Origin: an uncultured Alphaproteobacteria bacterium
Lineage (GTDB): Bacteria; Pseudomonadota; Alphaproteobacteria; CAAHEQ01; UBA3637
Direction: 5' to 3'
Assembly (NCBI GenBank): GCA_944392125.1
Contig: CALXVP010000001.1
Location: 225,020-289,019 of the forward strand
Length of the DNA: 64,000 bases
The position numbers were made by a program, and so were the translations under genes. The notes beneath the pieces were generated by a model. The model was not told the DNA's origin, did no database searches, and worked only from the letters and a program-made list of their open reading frames with translations. This document shows, in pieces, positions 54,815-62,423 of the stretch (positions within the stretch are counted from its first letter, which is position 1; every line of letters begins with the position of its first letter).

Positions 54815-54928
54815 CGGAAACTCCTTTCGCATTTCATTGAAATCAGTTTATCAGAAAAAATGCTCTTTGTCAACTTTTATTAAACAAAATAATTGCTTTT
54901 TTTTAAAAACTGTGTCATAACTTAAAAT

Positions 54929-55648
54929 ATGGAGAGAACAACAGATAATTTTTTAGGCGGGAAAGTTCGCTTAATTCAAGAAACAAACGGCTATCGGGCT
55001 ACCTCGGATTCCGTTTTAGTCGCGGCCGCCGTGCGCGCAAAGGCGGGAGAAAGCGTGCTGGATGTCGGCTGTGGCAACGGGGTTATTTTGTATTGTCTGA
55101 ACGCACGTGTTCAAAATTTAACGCTCGTCGGCATTGAAAAACAATCCGTATTGGCCGACTATGCCCGGCAAAATGCGCTTTTAAATCATGCCGACGCACG
55201 TATCCTTTGCGAAGATATCTTTCAACCGACAACGAGCATTCACGGTATCCAATATCACCACGTTGTTACCAATCCGCCCTATTATACGGAAGATTTTATT
55301 CGCGCCCATCCCCAAACGGCAACGGCTTATCATCAAACAACCGATTTATCGCACTGGATTCGCTTTTGCTTAAAACACATCCGAGCCAAAGGAACGTTTA
55401 CCATGATACACCGAACGGAAGCCCTGCCGGAAATTTTGAGTATTTTACAAAAATCACCACTCGGCGCCATAGAGGTTATACCGATTTATTCCAAACAGGC
55501 ACAACCGGCCAAACGTGTGATTGTGCGAGGCATTATGGGCGCGAAAAATCCCTTTATTCTGCAAGAAGGATTGATTATGCACGATTCGCAAAATTTACGC
55601 ACGGATACGGCAGAAAAAATTTTAAGATTCGGAGCATGTATCAAATAA
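54929..55648 (+). CDS. TrmN6-like tRNA (adenine-N6) methyltransferase
   Basis: This 239-residue class I SAM-dependent methyltransferase belongs to the YfiC/TrmN6 group, whose founding member methylates A37 of tRNA-Val. It begins with DNFLGGKVRLIQETNGYRAT followed by SDSVLVAAAV, a hallmark of the group. The SAM motif is VLDVGCGNGVILYCL, and the amino-methylation motif is VTNPPYYTED. The late segment PAKRVIVRGIMGAKNPF is also typical. tRNA genes for Arg and Val follow. The exact target nucleoside is inferred from the family. Confidence 0.85.
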   Translation: MERTTDNFLGGKVRLIQETNGYRATSDSVLVAAAVRAKAGESVLDVGCGNGVILYCLNARVQNLTLVGIEKQSVLADYARQNALLNHADARILCEDIFQPTTSIHGIQYHHVVTNPPYYTEDFIRAHPQTATAYHQTTDLSHWIRFCLKHIRAKGTFTMIHRTEALPEILSILQKSPLGAIEVIPIYSKQAQPAKRVIVRGIMGAKNPFILQEGLIMHDSQNLRTDTAEKILRFGACIK

Positions 55649-55655
55649 AAACAAC

Positions 55656-55684
55656 TTGACATTCGCATGAAAAAAGCGTATAGA
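55656..55684 (+). promoter_or_regulatory. sigma-70 promoter of tRNA-Arg
   Basis: TTGACA (55656-55661) and TATAGA (55679-55684), 17 bp apart, end 10 bp before the mature tRNA. Confidence 0.75.
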
Positions 55685-55693
55685 GAGAAACAT

Positions 55694-55770
55694 GGTCCCG
55701 TAGCTCAGCTGGATAGAGCAACAGCCTTCTAAGCTGTGGGTCGCAAGTTCGAATCTTGCCGGGATCGCCA
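55694..55770 (+). tRNA. tRNA-Arg (anticodon TCT)
   Basis: A 77-nt cloverleaf: acceptor GGTCCCG/CGGGATC, D arm TAGCTCAGCTGG, anticodon loop CTTCTAA giving TCT, T arm with GTTCGAATC, and encoded CCA. It reads AGA codons (and AGG by wobble). Confidence 0.95.
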
Positions 55771-55774
55771 TCTT

Positions 55775-55797
55775 AAACGCCTTTCGGGGCGTTTTTT
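55775..55797 (+). terminator. rho-independent terminator of tRNA-Arg
   Basis: AACGCC pairs with GGCGTT across a 6-nt loop and runs directly into a T tract, 5 bp after the tRNA. Confidence 0.85.
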
Positions 55798-55938
55798 TCA
55801 TGTTTTTTTTCCATTTGGAAAGATTATGTTATATTGAATTCGGATATTTCATTCCGTATCGTGGAAAGACGTATCATAAGTAAGAAAGGATTTTTAAATG
55901 GAATCGGCGTATCAGAAATGCGTCAAATCATTTAAGCA

Positions 55939-55965
55939 TAAAAAAAGCACCCTTCAAAAGGGCGC
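55939..55965 (-). terminator. rho-independent terminator of tRNA-Val
   Basis: Read on the minus strand, GCGCCCTT pairs with AAGGGTGC (one mismatch) and is followed by seven T. It lies 26 bp beyond the tRNA-Val 3' end. Confidence 0.85.
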
Positions 55966-55991
55966 ATCCATTACAAACTATATTTTGAAAA

Positions 55992-56066
55992 TGGTGGGTG
56001 TGACAGGGATTGAACCTGTGACCCCTACCGTGTGAAGGTAATGCTCTCCCGCTGAGCTACACACCC
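55992..56066 (-). tRNA. tRNA-Val (anticodon CAC)
   Basis: A 75-nt cloverleaf on the minus strand: acceptor GGGTGTG/CACACCC, D arm TAGCTCAGCGGGAGAGC, anticodon loop TTCACAC giving CAC, T arm GGTTCAATCCC, and encoded CCA. It reads GUG codons. Confidence 0.95.
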
Positions 56067-56082
56067 AAGTTCAATGGAATCA

Positions 56083-56111
56083 CTTATACAAGAAGAAATC
56101 AGCGATGTCAA
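56083..56111 (-). promoter_or_regulatory. sigma-70 promoter of tRNA-Val
   Basis: Minus-strand TTGACA (56106-56111) and TATAAG (56083-56088), 17 bp apart, end 17 bp before the tRNA. Its presence argues against the far-upstream start of the following Stealth gene. Confidence 0.75.
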
Positions 56112-56184
56112 TAAAAATTTTTCATTTTTCTTTTTTTTATTGACAGAAGCCCTTTTGCCTGCTAGCTTGCATCAAGGGAGTTTT

Positions 56185-57219
56185 ATGGGAAAAGCCATAA
56201 AAAATTTTCAAATGAATCAAAGAAAAATTATTTTATTTATCCTGGTTGCCCTATGCGTTATGGCCGGCAGTGCCGGACTTTATTTCTATCACAAAAAAAT
56301 CGATTATCCTGTTGACTTGGTTTATTTATGGGTTGACGGAGACGATATTGCCTGGCTCAAAAAGAAAATAACCGCCCAAGCGAAAGAAACGAATCTTGCA
56401 GAAAACGCCATTGATGAAGCGCGCTTTCGTGAATTTGATGAATTAAAATATGCCCTGCGGTCCGTTGAACAGAATCTGCCTTGGATAAATCATATTTATA
56501 TTATTACGGATAATCAAGTTCCCGACTGGCTGAATACGGATAACCCCAAAGTATCCATTATTGATCATACCGAAATTTTTCCCGAAGATGCCCTGCCCGT
56601 CTTTAATTCCAATGCAATAGAGGCGCAAGTTCCGTATATCCCCGGCTTATCCGAGCACTTTTTGCTATCCAATGACGATTGCTATGTTCGCGTTCCGTTG
56701 GATAAAGATTTTTTCTTTAATGATAAAGGCGATCCGCGCGTTTATGTAAAATATAAAAAACGCACGTATGATACTAATTTATGGTTGGCACAAATTAAAA
56801 AAGCGCATGAATTAATTACCGAAAAGTATCCGTTGAATTTTGTTGTTACGCCGTCGCACAATATAGATGCTTACCGTAAATCTTACTATTTAGATACCAT
56901 CAAAGAGTTTCCGGAAGAATTTAAGCAAACAACCTATTCCAAATTTCGCAGGGAAAGTAATATCAATAGAATTATTGTATCGTTACGTGACAGAATGCTG
57001 AACAGGAATGAAATGTATGAAAATCACTCGGCACCTACCCTACCAACGTCTTGCAATACCGCATTTGCACTCATATCAAATGATTTTGATACGTTATTCG
57101 AAACACGCCCCTGTTTATTTTGCCTGAACGATTACGAGGGGAAAAGCGATATCAGTCTTTCCATTACGCAAACAATACTGGAAGGGCTGTTCCCCGAAAA
57201 ATCATCATTTGAAAAGTAG
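56185..57219 (+). CDS. Stealth-family phosphotransferase, membrane-anchored
   Basis: Stealth proteins transfer sugar-1-phosphate units during capsule or surface polysaccharide synthesis. CR1 is clear (YPVDLVYLWVDGDDIAWLKK, about residue 45). CR2 follows (RFREFDELKYALRSVEQNLP, then WINHIYIITDNQVPDWL, with HFLLSNDDCYV). A weaker CR3-like region (PLNFVVTPSHNIDAYRKS) comes next. A membrane segment at about residues 13-33 anchors the N-terminus, which is unusual for the family. ATG 56185 is chosen for its GGGAG. A start at 56074 would place the coding region over the tRNA-Val promoter. A TTGACA/TAGCTT pair (56140-56168) is a possible promoter. It overlaps the convergent glycosyltransferase by 15 bp. 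Confidence 0.8.
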   Translation: MGKAIKNFQMNQRKIILFILVALCVMAGSAGLYFYHKKIDYPVDLVYLWVDGDDIAWLKKKITAQAKETNLAENAIDEARFREFDELKYALRSVEQNLPWINHIYIITDNQVPDWLNTDNPKVSIIDHTEIFPEDALPVFNSNAIEAQVPYIPGLSEHFLLSNDDCYVRVPLDKDFFFNDKGDPRVYVKYKKRTYDTNLWLAQIKKAHELITEKYPLNFVVTPSHNIDAYRKSYYLDTIKEFPEEFKQTTYSKFRRESNINRIIVSLRDRMLNRNEMYENHSAPTLPTSCNTAFALISNDFDTLFETRPCLFCLNDYEGKSDISLSITQTILEGLFPEKSSFEK

Positions 57220-58233
57220 CAAAAAACGCGCAATCCAATAATGTCCCGATATAAATGCACTCAAAATGAGGCGCGAACCGAAGTCCAACGCATTTTTGCG
57301 GATAATTCCTTTTTGGAGCATATCGGCAAATGTGCGCGATGCGGTATTAAAAAATTCACGACGCATGTGCGGATCGCAACATTTTTTAACCGGTTTTGCT
57401 CCAATCATCCGAAAAGCATCTTTTGTTAAATCGGCAATAAATTCATCTTTCAATGCATTCGGCACTCTGTTTTCTTTTATGAAGCTGTCATAAGAAGCAT
57501 AAATGCGCTCAATCCCTGCCTTTTGGTATTTAGGCCAATTAACATGTTGCGTCATGGAATGTTTATTCACGCGCCAATAATAAAGCGGTTCGCATACAAT
57601 CACTTTTTTAGAAATCAGCGTGTGAACGATTGAATTATAAAAATAATCATCTTCATACGTTAACTTTTCATTAAAGCGCACGTTTTTAACTTTATCCCAT
57701 ACATAGAGTTTGGATTTATTTATCCAAGCACCGAATTTTTTGCGTGTCCGTTTCAGCAAGAAAGCCGACATATCCGTTAGTACAATCGTGTGAATATCGG
57801 TTTGAGGGTTTATTTTTTGAAAATACGAAGCCGGTTTAGTTTCGCAAAAACGCACATTGTTGATTTCCATCACATCGGCATTTGTTTCTTTTTGAATATG
57901 AACCAGTATTTCAAAAGTTTGAGGATGGAGGCAATCATCGCTGTCCAAGAAAAAGACATATTTATTTTTCCCATCAATTTTATCAAGCAACGCGTTTAAT
58001 GTTTTTGTCACGCCCTGATTTGGGTGATGAAATACATGAAATCTCGAATCATTTTGCGCATAACGTTTTAAAATATCATACGTGCCGTCAGATGAGCCAT
58101 CATCCATGCAAAAGCATTCCCAATCGGGATAAGTTTGCGCCAGAAGCGAATCAAGCGTTTCATTCAATACGGAGGCGACATTATAAGCCGGCACCAAAAC
58201 ATAAATTTTATTTTCGGAAGCAATAGATTTCAT
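57205..58233 (-). CDS. family 2 glycosyltransferase
   Basis: This inverting GT-A glycosyltransferase (342 aa from ATG 58233, GGAGTG upstream) has the nucleotide-sugar motifs VLVPAYNVASVLNETLDSLL, MDDGSSDGTYDIL and the metal-binding FFLDSDDCLHPQTF (DxD). A later region (LTYEDDYFYNSIV) supplies the acceptor-side ED. The C-terminus ends in a hydrophobic, probably membrane-associated helix (SGHYWIARFLLLF). It is likely to act on a capsule or LPS-type glycan with the convergent Stealth protein. The donor sugar is unknown. Confidence 0.88.
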   Translation of the reverse strand: MKSIASENKIYVLVPAYNVASVLNETLDSLLAQTYPDWECFCMDDGSSDGTYDILKRYAQNDSRFHVFHHPNQGVTKTLNALLDKIDGKNKYVFFLDSDDCLHPQTFEILVHIQKETNADVMEINNVRFCETKPASYFQKINPQTDIHTIVLTDMSAFLLKRTRKKFGAWINKSKLYVWDKVKNVRFNEKLTYEDDYFYNSIVHTLISKKVIVCEPLYYWRVNKHSMTQHVNWPKYQKAGIERIYASYDSFIKENRVPNALKDEFIADLTKDAFRMIGAKPVKKCCDPHMRREFFNTASRTFADMLQKGIIRKNALDFGSRLILSAFISGHYWIARFLLLFK

Positions 58234-58464
58234 CAGAACACTCCAATCATTAACACACAAAGGACTATGCACTCAAAAACGCCAAAAGTCAACAAAATAA
58301 TGAAAGGGAACGAACGCGAAAGTAAATAAAAGAAAAGGAAAAAGATTATATTAAAGCGATATATTGAGCAAACGGGAAAAGTAACATCAAAGATTAAACA
58401 GTCAGCAAATAAACGAGAAAGAGGGAAAATGGGCAAAAAAGGTAAGCAAAGAAGAAAATAATGC

Positions 58465-58493
58465 TTGCAAAAACAAAAAAAATCGGGTAGAAA
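58465..58493 (+). promoter_or_regulatory. sigma-70-type promoter of tRNA-Pro
   Basis: TTGCAA (58465-58470) and TAGAAA (58488-58493), 17 bp apart, end 20 bp before the mature tRNA. Confidence 0.5.
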
Positions 58494-58512
58494 GAGTGGA
58501 AGAGAAGCGAAA

Positions 58513-58589
58513 CGGAATGTAGCGCAGCCTGGTAGCGCACACGTCTGGGGGGCGTGTGGCCGCGGGTTCAAATCCCGCCATTCCGACCA
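58513..58589 (+). tRNA. tRNA-Pro (anticodon GGG)
   Basis: A 77-nt cloverleaf: acceptor CGGAATG/CATTCCG, D arm TAGCGCAGCCTGG, anticodon loop CTGGGGG giving GGG, T arm GGTTCAAATCC, and encoded CCA. The leading C of the acceptor stem is normal for bacterial tRNA-Pro. It marks the boundary of the restriction-modification region. Confidence 0.95.
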
Positions 58590-58597
58590 ATATCAAA

Positions 58598-58627
58598 AAG
58601 CGGAAGTTTATACTTTCGCTTTTTTTT
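58598..58627 (+). terminator. rho-independent terminator of tRNA-Pro
   Basis: AAGCGGAAGT pairs with ACTTTCGCTT (one mismatch) around a short loop and runs into eight T, starting 9 bp after the tRNA. Confidence 0.85.
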
Positions 58628-58629
58628 GT

Positions 58630-59009
58630 TGTCCAATTCCCCTGCAAAGCCCTAGGACAGCCAGGTCTTAGAAATCGTTTTTGTGCAAAGGACTACGAGT
58701 GTTTCAATGCTATCCCTTTTATATATATACTTTTGCTCGAATATATATACCTTGTGCAATGTGATTTTTTCGCCAGAGCCACTTGACCGTAAGTTATTGT
58801 TTTTGAATAATTGATTATAGTGGTATGACATTAACTTTCCGAATCTTGCCAAGCACTGGTTGGTTTAGAAACCCAAAAACTGATACCACAATTTATACAC
58901 CTCTCTAAAAGCCTTATTTTATAAGAGGTTTAATTTTTTTATAACTTACACACATGGTGTTTGGGGCATATAAAGAGATTTTCATTTTTTTGAAAAAATG
59001 ACTATTTTC
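58630..59009 (+). other. AT-rich spacer between tRNA-Pro and mod
   Basis: About 380 bp without a supported gene. An ACCTCT/AGAGGT hairpin followed by a T-run (about 58899-58941) could be a terminator or the remnant of one. I found no duplicated tRNA-Pro 3' end or integrase in or after this stretch. Confidence 0.4.
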
Positions 59010-59038
59010 TTGCAATTTTAGGTAGAAGTCGTTAAAAT
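59010..59038 (+). promoter_or_regulatory. sigma-70-type promoter of the type III R-M operon
   Basis: TTGCAA (59010-59015) and TAAAAT (59033-59038), 17 bp apart, end 41 bp before the mod ATG. GAGGTG is the Shine-Dalgarno. Confidence 0.6.
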
Positions 59039-59079
59039 ATGACGGATTATAATTTTATGCTGATAAATGAGGTGTTTTC

Positions 59080-61470
59080 ATGGCAGATGATATTCAAATT
59101 CAAAAAATGGACGGCAAAAGCCTTGATGTGACGGGCGTAAACAAGGAAAAGTTGAAAACGGTTTTTCCTGAGTGTTTTACCGAGGGTAATTTGGATATTG
59201 ATAAACTATTGTCGCTTTGTGGCGAATACATAGACAACGATTTTGAAAAGTATAAATTTGAATGGAAAGGTAAATCTGAATGTTATCGGATTGCCGGTAA
59301 GCGTTCAACCGGAACACTCCGTCCTTGTCCGGAGGAAAGCGTTGATTTTGAAAACACCAATAATCTGTATATTGAAGGCGACAATTTGGAAGTTTTGAAA
59401 CTTTTACAAACGGCCTATTACCGCAAAGTCAAAATGATTTACATTGACCCGCCGTATAATACCGGTAATGATTTTGTTTATGAAGATGATTTTAAGGACC
59501 CGATGGCTAAATATAAGGAAATTACAAGCCAAACAACAAAATCCAATCCCGAAACTATGGGTAGATATCATACCAACTGGCTCAATATGATGTATCCTCG
59601 CTTGCGTTTAGCCGCCAACTTGCTCCGTGATAATGGTGTAATTTTTATCAGCATTGATGAACGCGAGGTTGATAACCTTAAAAAAGTATGTAATGAGGTT
59701 CTCGGGGAGGAAAACTTTATAGGTTCATTTATATGGCGCAAAAAAGATGGTGGAGGACAAGCAAAAGAATATTTTGCAATAGAACATGAATATATTGTCG
59801 TATATCGTAAAAGTGAGCAATTACAATGGATAGATAAGACGGAAGAACGTAGTATTTCTCAATATAATAAAAAAGATGAACGTGGAAATTTCAAAGTAAC
59901 AAAACTTGCAAAATGGGGAAATACTGCTCGTAGAGAAGATAGACCATCTATGTATTTTTCATTAACTGCACCAGACGGAACAGAAGCTTTTCCTATTGCT
60001 CCTGATGGGAATGATGGACGTTGGAGAGTTGGTAAAGAGAGGATGAATGAACTAAAATCTTTAGATTTGATATACTGGGATAAAAAGGGCGATAGATGGA
60101 TACCATACGAAAAAGAATATTTTGATAATCAAGTTAAAGTTATTAAAAAAAGAAGTATTTTATACGATGTAGCCAATACAGGAGATGGCTCTAACGTACT
60201 AACTGAAATGTTTGGTAGAAAGGATGTTTTTGAAAATCCTAAGCCACTAGAAGTAATTAGGGAATTTGTAGAGTCCTCATCAGAAAATGACGATATTGTC
60301 CTCGACTTTTTCTCTGGCTCTGCAACTACGGCTCATGCAGTGATGCAACTAAATGCTGAAGATGGTGGAAAACGTCAATTTATTATGGTTCAATTACCGG
60401 AAATGACTGACGAAAAATCCGAAGCATTCAAAGCCGGCTACAAAAACATTTGTGAAATCGGTAAAGAACGTATCCGCCGCGCCGGTGCAAAAATCCAAGA
60501 AGAGTATTTGAAAAACCACCTTGCCCCAATGGGGCACTCCTCCACAGGAGGAGAATTATTCCCCTCCCAAGGAGGGGTGTCGGCGCAAACCGACGGGGTG
60601 GTTAAATCAAGAAATACAAAAGCATACCTATCGTTACCCTATAATCCACAGTTAAAAGAAAAAGCGAAAGAATTACGCAAAGGTGGTAACTTGTCTGAAG
60701 TTTTGTTATGGAACCAGATAAAAAACAAGCAATTTAATGGGTTAGACTTTGACAGACAAAAAATCATCGGTAATTATATCGTAGATTTTTACTGTGCAAG
60801 TCATAACGTTGTCTTAGAAATTGATGGTTCTTCTCATGATAATAAGGGAGTCTATGATACCGAACGAGATAACTATCTAAAAAGTTTAGGATTAGATGTT
60901 ATCCATATTTTAGATGATGACGTTAAAAACAATATAGAGGGTGTGATAAGTTACCTTTATAACCACCCCGCCCTTACAGGGCACCCCTCCACAGGAGGGG
61001 AATGTAATCCCGCCGTTATCACTTCCCCACAGGAGGGGAATTATCCTGATGTTGGTTTTAAGGTATTTAAACTGGATACCTCCAACCTCGTCAAATGGGA
61101 TGATACACCAGTCAGCGATACTGAAGTGTTAAAAGAACGCTTTGACTCTGTTGTCAAAACACTTAAATTTGACCGCTCTGAACTAGATGTCGTCTATGAA
61201 GTGATGTTAAAATTGGGTATTCCCGTTACCTATAAAGTCAATTTAACAGATATCAACGGTCGTAAAGTCTACTCCATTGGCGAAGACGGACTTGTTCTCG
61301 TATGTTTGGACGGTTCTAACGGTGGCATTACGCCGGAAGACATTTCGGCTATGTGCGATCTGGCTCCGGCCAAAATCGTCGCCGCCGAAGAAGCTTTTAA
61401 GGACGATGTCGCTCTGTCAAACGCCTATTATATCAGTAAAGACAAAGGTATTGAGATTGAGTTGTTGTAA
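59080..61470 (+). CDS. type III restriction-modification DNA methyltransferase (Mod) with inserted DUF559 domain
   Basis: Mod recognises the target and methylates adenine; with Res it forms the type III complex. The catalytic motif IV is DPPYN (residues 123-127), and the SAM motif I-like FFSGSATTAH starts at residue 410. This IV-before-I order is the beta class. The C-terminal part (VGFKVFKLDTSNLVKWDD, DRSELDVVYEVMLKLG) is typical of Mod. Residues about 479-655 are foreign to the family: a DUF559 endonuclease-like domain with VDFYC, LEIDG (D569, E580, D582), bordered by low-complexity translated repeats. The frame is intact throughout (796 aa). Whether Mod still works with the insertion is open. 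Confidence 0.93.
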   Translation: MADDIQIQKMDGKSLDVTGVNKEKLKTVFPECFTEGNLDIDKLLSLCGEYIDNDFEKYKFEWKGKSECYRIAGKRSTGTLRPCPEESVDFENTNNLYIEGDNLEVLKLLQTAYYRKVKMIYIDPPYNTGNDFVYEDDFKDPMAKYKEITSQTTKSNPETMGRYHTNWLNMMYPRLRLAANLLRDNGVIFISIDEREVDNLKKVCNEVLGEENFIGSFIWRKKDGGGQAKEYFAIEHEYIVVYRKSEQLQWIDKTEERSISQYNKKDERGNFKVTKLAKWGNTARREDRPSMYFSLTAPDGTEAFPIAPDGNDGRWRVGKERMNELKSLDLIYWDKKGDRWIPYEKEYFDNQVKVIKKRSILYDVANTGDGSNVLTEMFGRKDVFENPKPLEVIREFVESSSENDDIVLDFFSGSATTAHAVMQLNAEDGGKRQFIMVQLPEMTDEKSEAFKAGYKNICEIGKERIRRAGAKIQEEYLKNHLAPMGHSSTGGELFPSQGGVSAQTDGVVKSRNTKAYLSLPYNPQLKEKAKELRKGGNLSEVLLWNQIKNKQFNGLDFDRQKIIGNYIVDFYCASHNVVLEIDGSSHDNKGVYDTERDNYLKSLGLDVIHILDDDVKNNIEGVISYLYNHPALTGHPSTGGECNPAVITSPQEGNYPDVGFKVFKLDTSNLVKWDDTPVSDTEVLKERFDSVVKTLKFDRSELDVVYEVMLKLGIPVTYKVNLTDINGRKVYSIGEDGLVLVCLDGSNGGITPEDISAMCDLAPAKIVAAEEAFKDDVALSNAYYISKDKGIEIELL
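60514..61041 (+). mobile_element. in-frame DUF559 nuclease-domain cassette inside mod
   Basis: Left border 60514-60603 begins AACCACC and ends GGGGTGGTT, with internal hairpins (GCCCC/GGGGC, CCTCC/GGAGG, CCCCTCC/GGAGGGG). Right border 60961-61041 begins AACCACCCC, with hairpins GCCC/GGGC and CCCTCC/GGAGGG. The core 60604-60960 (357 bp, 119 codons) encodes the DUF559 domain and is bounded by the 9-bp inverted repeat GGGGTGGTT/AACCACCCC. From memory, similar GC-rich repeats accompany DUF559 genes in many unrelated bacteria, which points to a mobile cassette. The borders are translated as GHSSTGGE/GHPSTGGE-like sequence. Exact insertion points are not determined. Confidence 0.75.
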
Positions 61471-61485
61471 AAGGAGAAAAATAAT

Positions 61486-62364
61486 ATGATGTTCTTTAAG
61501 AAAAAAACAAAACAATTAACAGTAAATGATAATCAAATAAATGTAATAAAAGTTAATGGACAAGATTACATTTGTCTTACCGATATGGTTAGAGGAGAAG
61601 AAGGTACTGATCATATAAAAAACTGGATGAGAAATCGTAATACGGTTGAATTTCTAGGTTTATGGGAACAAATGCATAACGAAAACTTTAAAGGTGTCGG
61701 ATTCGACACCTTTCGGAAAGAAGCAGGTTTAAATAGTTTTACACTTACCCCTAAAAAGTGGATAGAGGCAACAAATGCTATCGGTATTGTATCTAAAGCT
61801 GGTAATGGTGGTGGCACTTATGCTCACATTGATATTGCTTTTGAATTTGGATCTTGGATTAGCCCACAATTTAAGCTATATCTTATTAAAGAATATGAGC
61901 GATTAAAGGCCATTGAAACAAATCCATATAATATTGAATGGAATGTCAAACGAGTTCTAAGCAAAGCCAATTATTCACTTCACACTGACGCAATCAAAGA
62001 ATGTGTTATTCCCATTTCACGAAAATGGCGAAAAGAATTAGAATATGCCGAAGAAGCAGACTTTTTAAATGTGGCTGTATTTGGGATGACTGCAAAAGAA
62101 TGGAGAGAAAACAACAAAGAAAGAGCAAAAAGGGGAGAAAATTTAAGGGATTCTGCAAGTATTAATGAATTGCTTGTTATTACAAATTTAGAAAGTTTAA
62201 ATTCTGTGATGGCAAGGGATGGTATCGGTAAAAAAGAACGTTTTGAAAAATTAAAAGAAGTTGCTCAAATGGAATTAGAGAGATTAAAGACTTATGATGT
62301 CAAAAAATCAGTAAAAAGATTAACCCCCGAAACCTACCTTTTAGAAGATCATAAAAACAACTAA
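61486..62364 (+). CDS. KilA-N domain protein within the type III R-M operon
   Basis: The 292 residues begin with a KilA-N-type DNA-binding domain (about 15-135): INVIKVNGQDYICLTDMVRG, HIKNWMRNRNTVEFLGLWE, LTPKKWIEATNAIGIVSKAG and IAFEFGSWISPQFKLYLIKE. A helical C-terminal region of unknown function ends PETYLLEDHKNN. KilA-N proteins are common in phages and large DNA viruses, and are also found inside bacterial restriction-modification loci. A regulatory role on mod/res is inferred. It sits 15 bp after mod and 59 bp before res, with AAGGAG upstream. Its coding sequence contains a palindrome repeated after its stop codon. Confidence 0.85.
   Translation: MMFFKKKTKQLTVNDNQINVIKVNGQDYICLTDMVRGEEGTDHIKNWMRNRNTVEFLGLWEQMHNENFKGVGFDTFRKEAGLNSFTLTPKKWIEATNAIGIVSKAGNGGGTYAHIDIAFEFGSWISPQFKLYLIKEYERLKAIETNPYNIEWNVKRVLSKANYSLHTDAIKECVIPISRKWRKELEYAEEADFLNVAVFGMTAKEWRENNKERAKRGENLRDSASINELLVITNLESLNSVMARDGIGKKERFEKLKEVAQMELERLKTYDVKKSVKRLTPETYLLEDHKNN
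61690..61713. repeat. palindrome inside the KilA-N coding sequence
   Basis: AAAGGTGTCG (61690-61699) and CGACACCTTT (61704-61713) are perfect inverted repeats around GATT. It encodes KGVGFDTF. The same core recurs at 62369-62392. Confidence 0.7.
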
Positions 62365-62397
62365 TTCCAAAGGTATCGAATTCGACACCTTTGGAAT
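62364..62397. repeat. 34-bp near-perfect palindrome after the KilA-N stop codon
   Basis: The palindrome extends from the last base of the stop codon and has a single mismatched pair. Its central 24 bp differ from the palindrome at 61690-61713 at only two positions. There is no T-run, so it is not a standard terminator. It lies 26 bp before the res ATG and could be an operator or an mRNA-processing hairpin. Confidence 0.7.
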
Positions 62398-62423
62398 GTA
62401 AGTTATTGATTAGGAAGAGACAA

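Noticed and set aside
55898..56035. Short plus-strand frame starting after AAGGATTTTTAA
   Set aside because: It runs through the tRNA-Val terminator and the tRNA itself on the opposite strand, so it is very unlikely to be a gene.
56074..56184. Longer N-terminus for the Stealth protein
   Set aside because: The extra 37 codons overlap the tRNA-Val promoter and have no Shine-Dalgarno, whereas GGGAG precedes ATG 56185.
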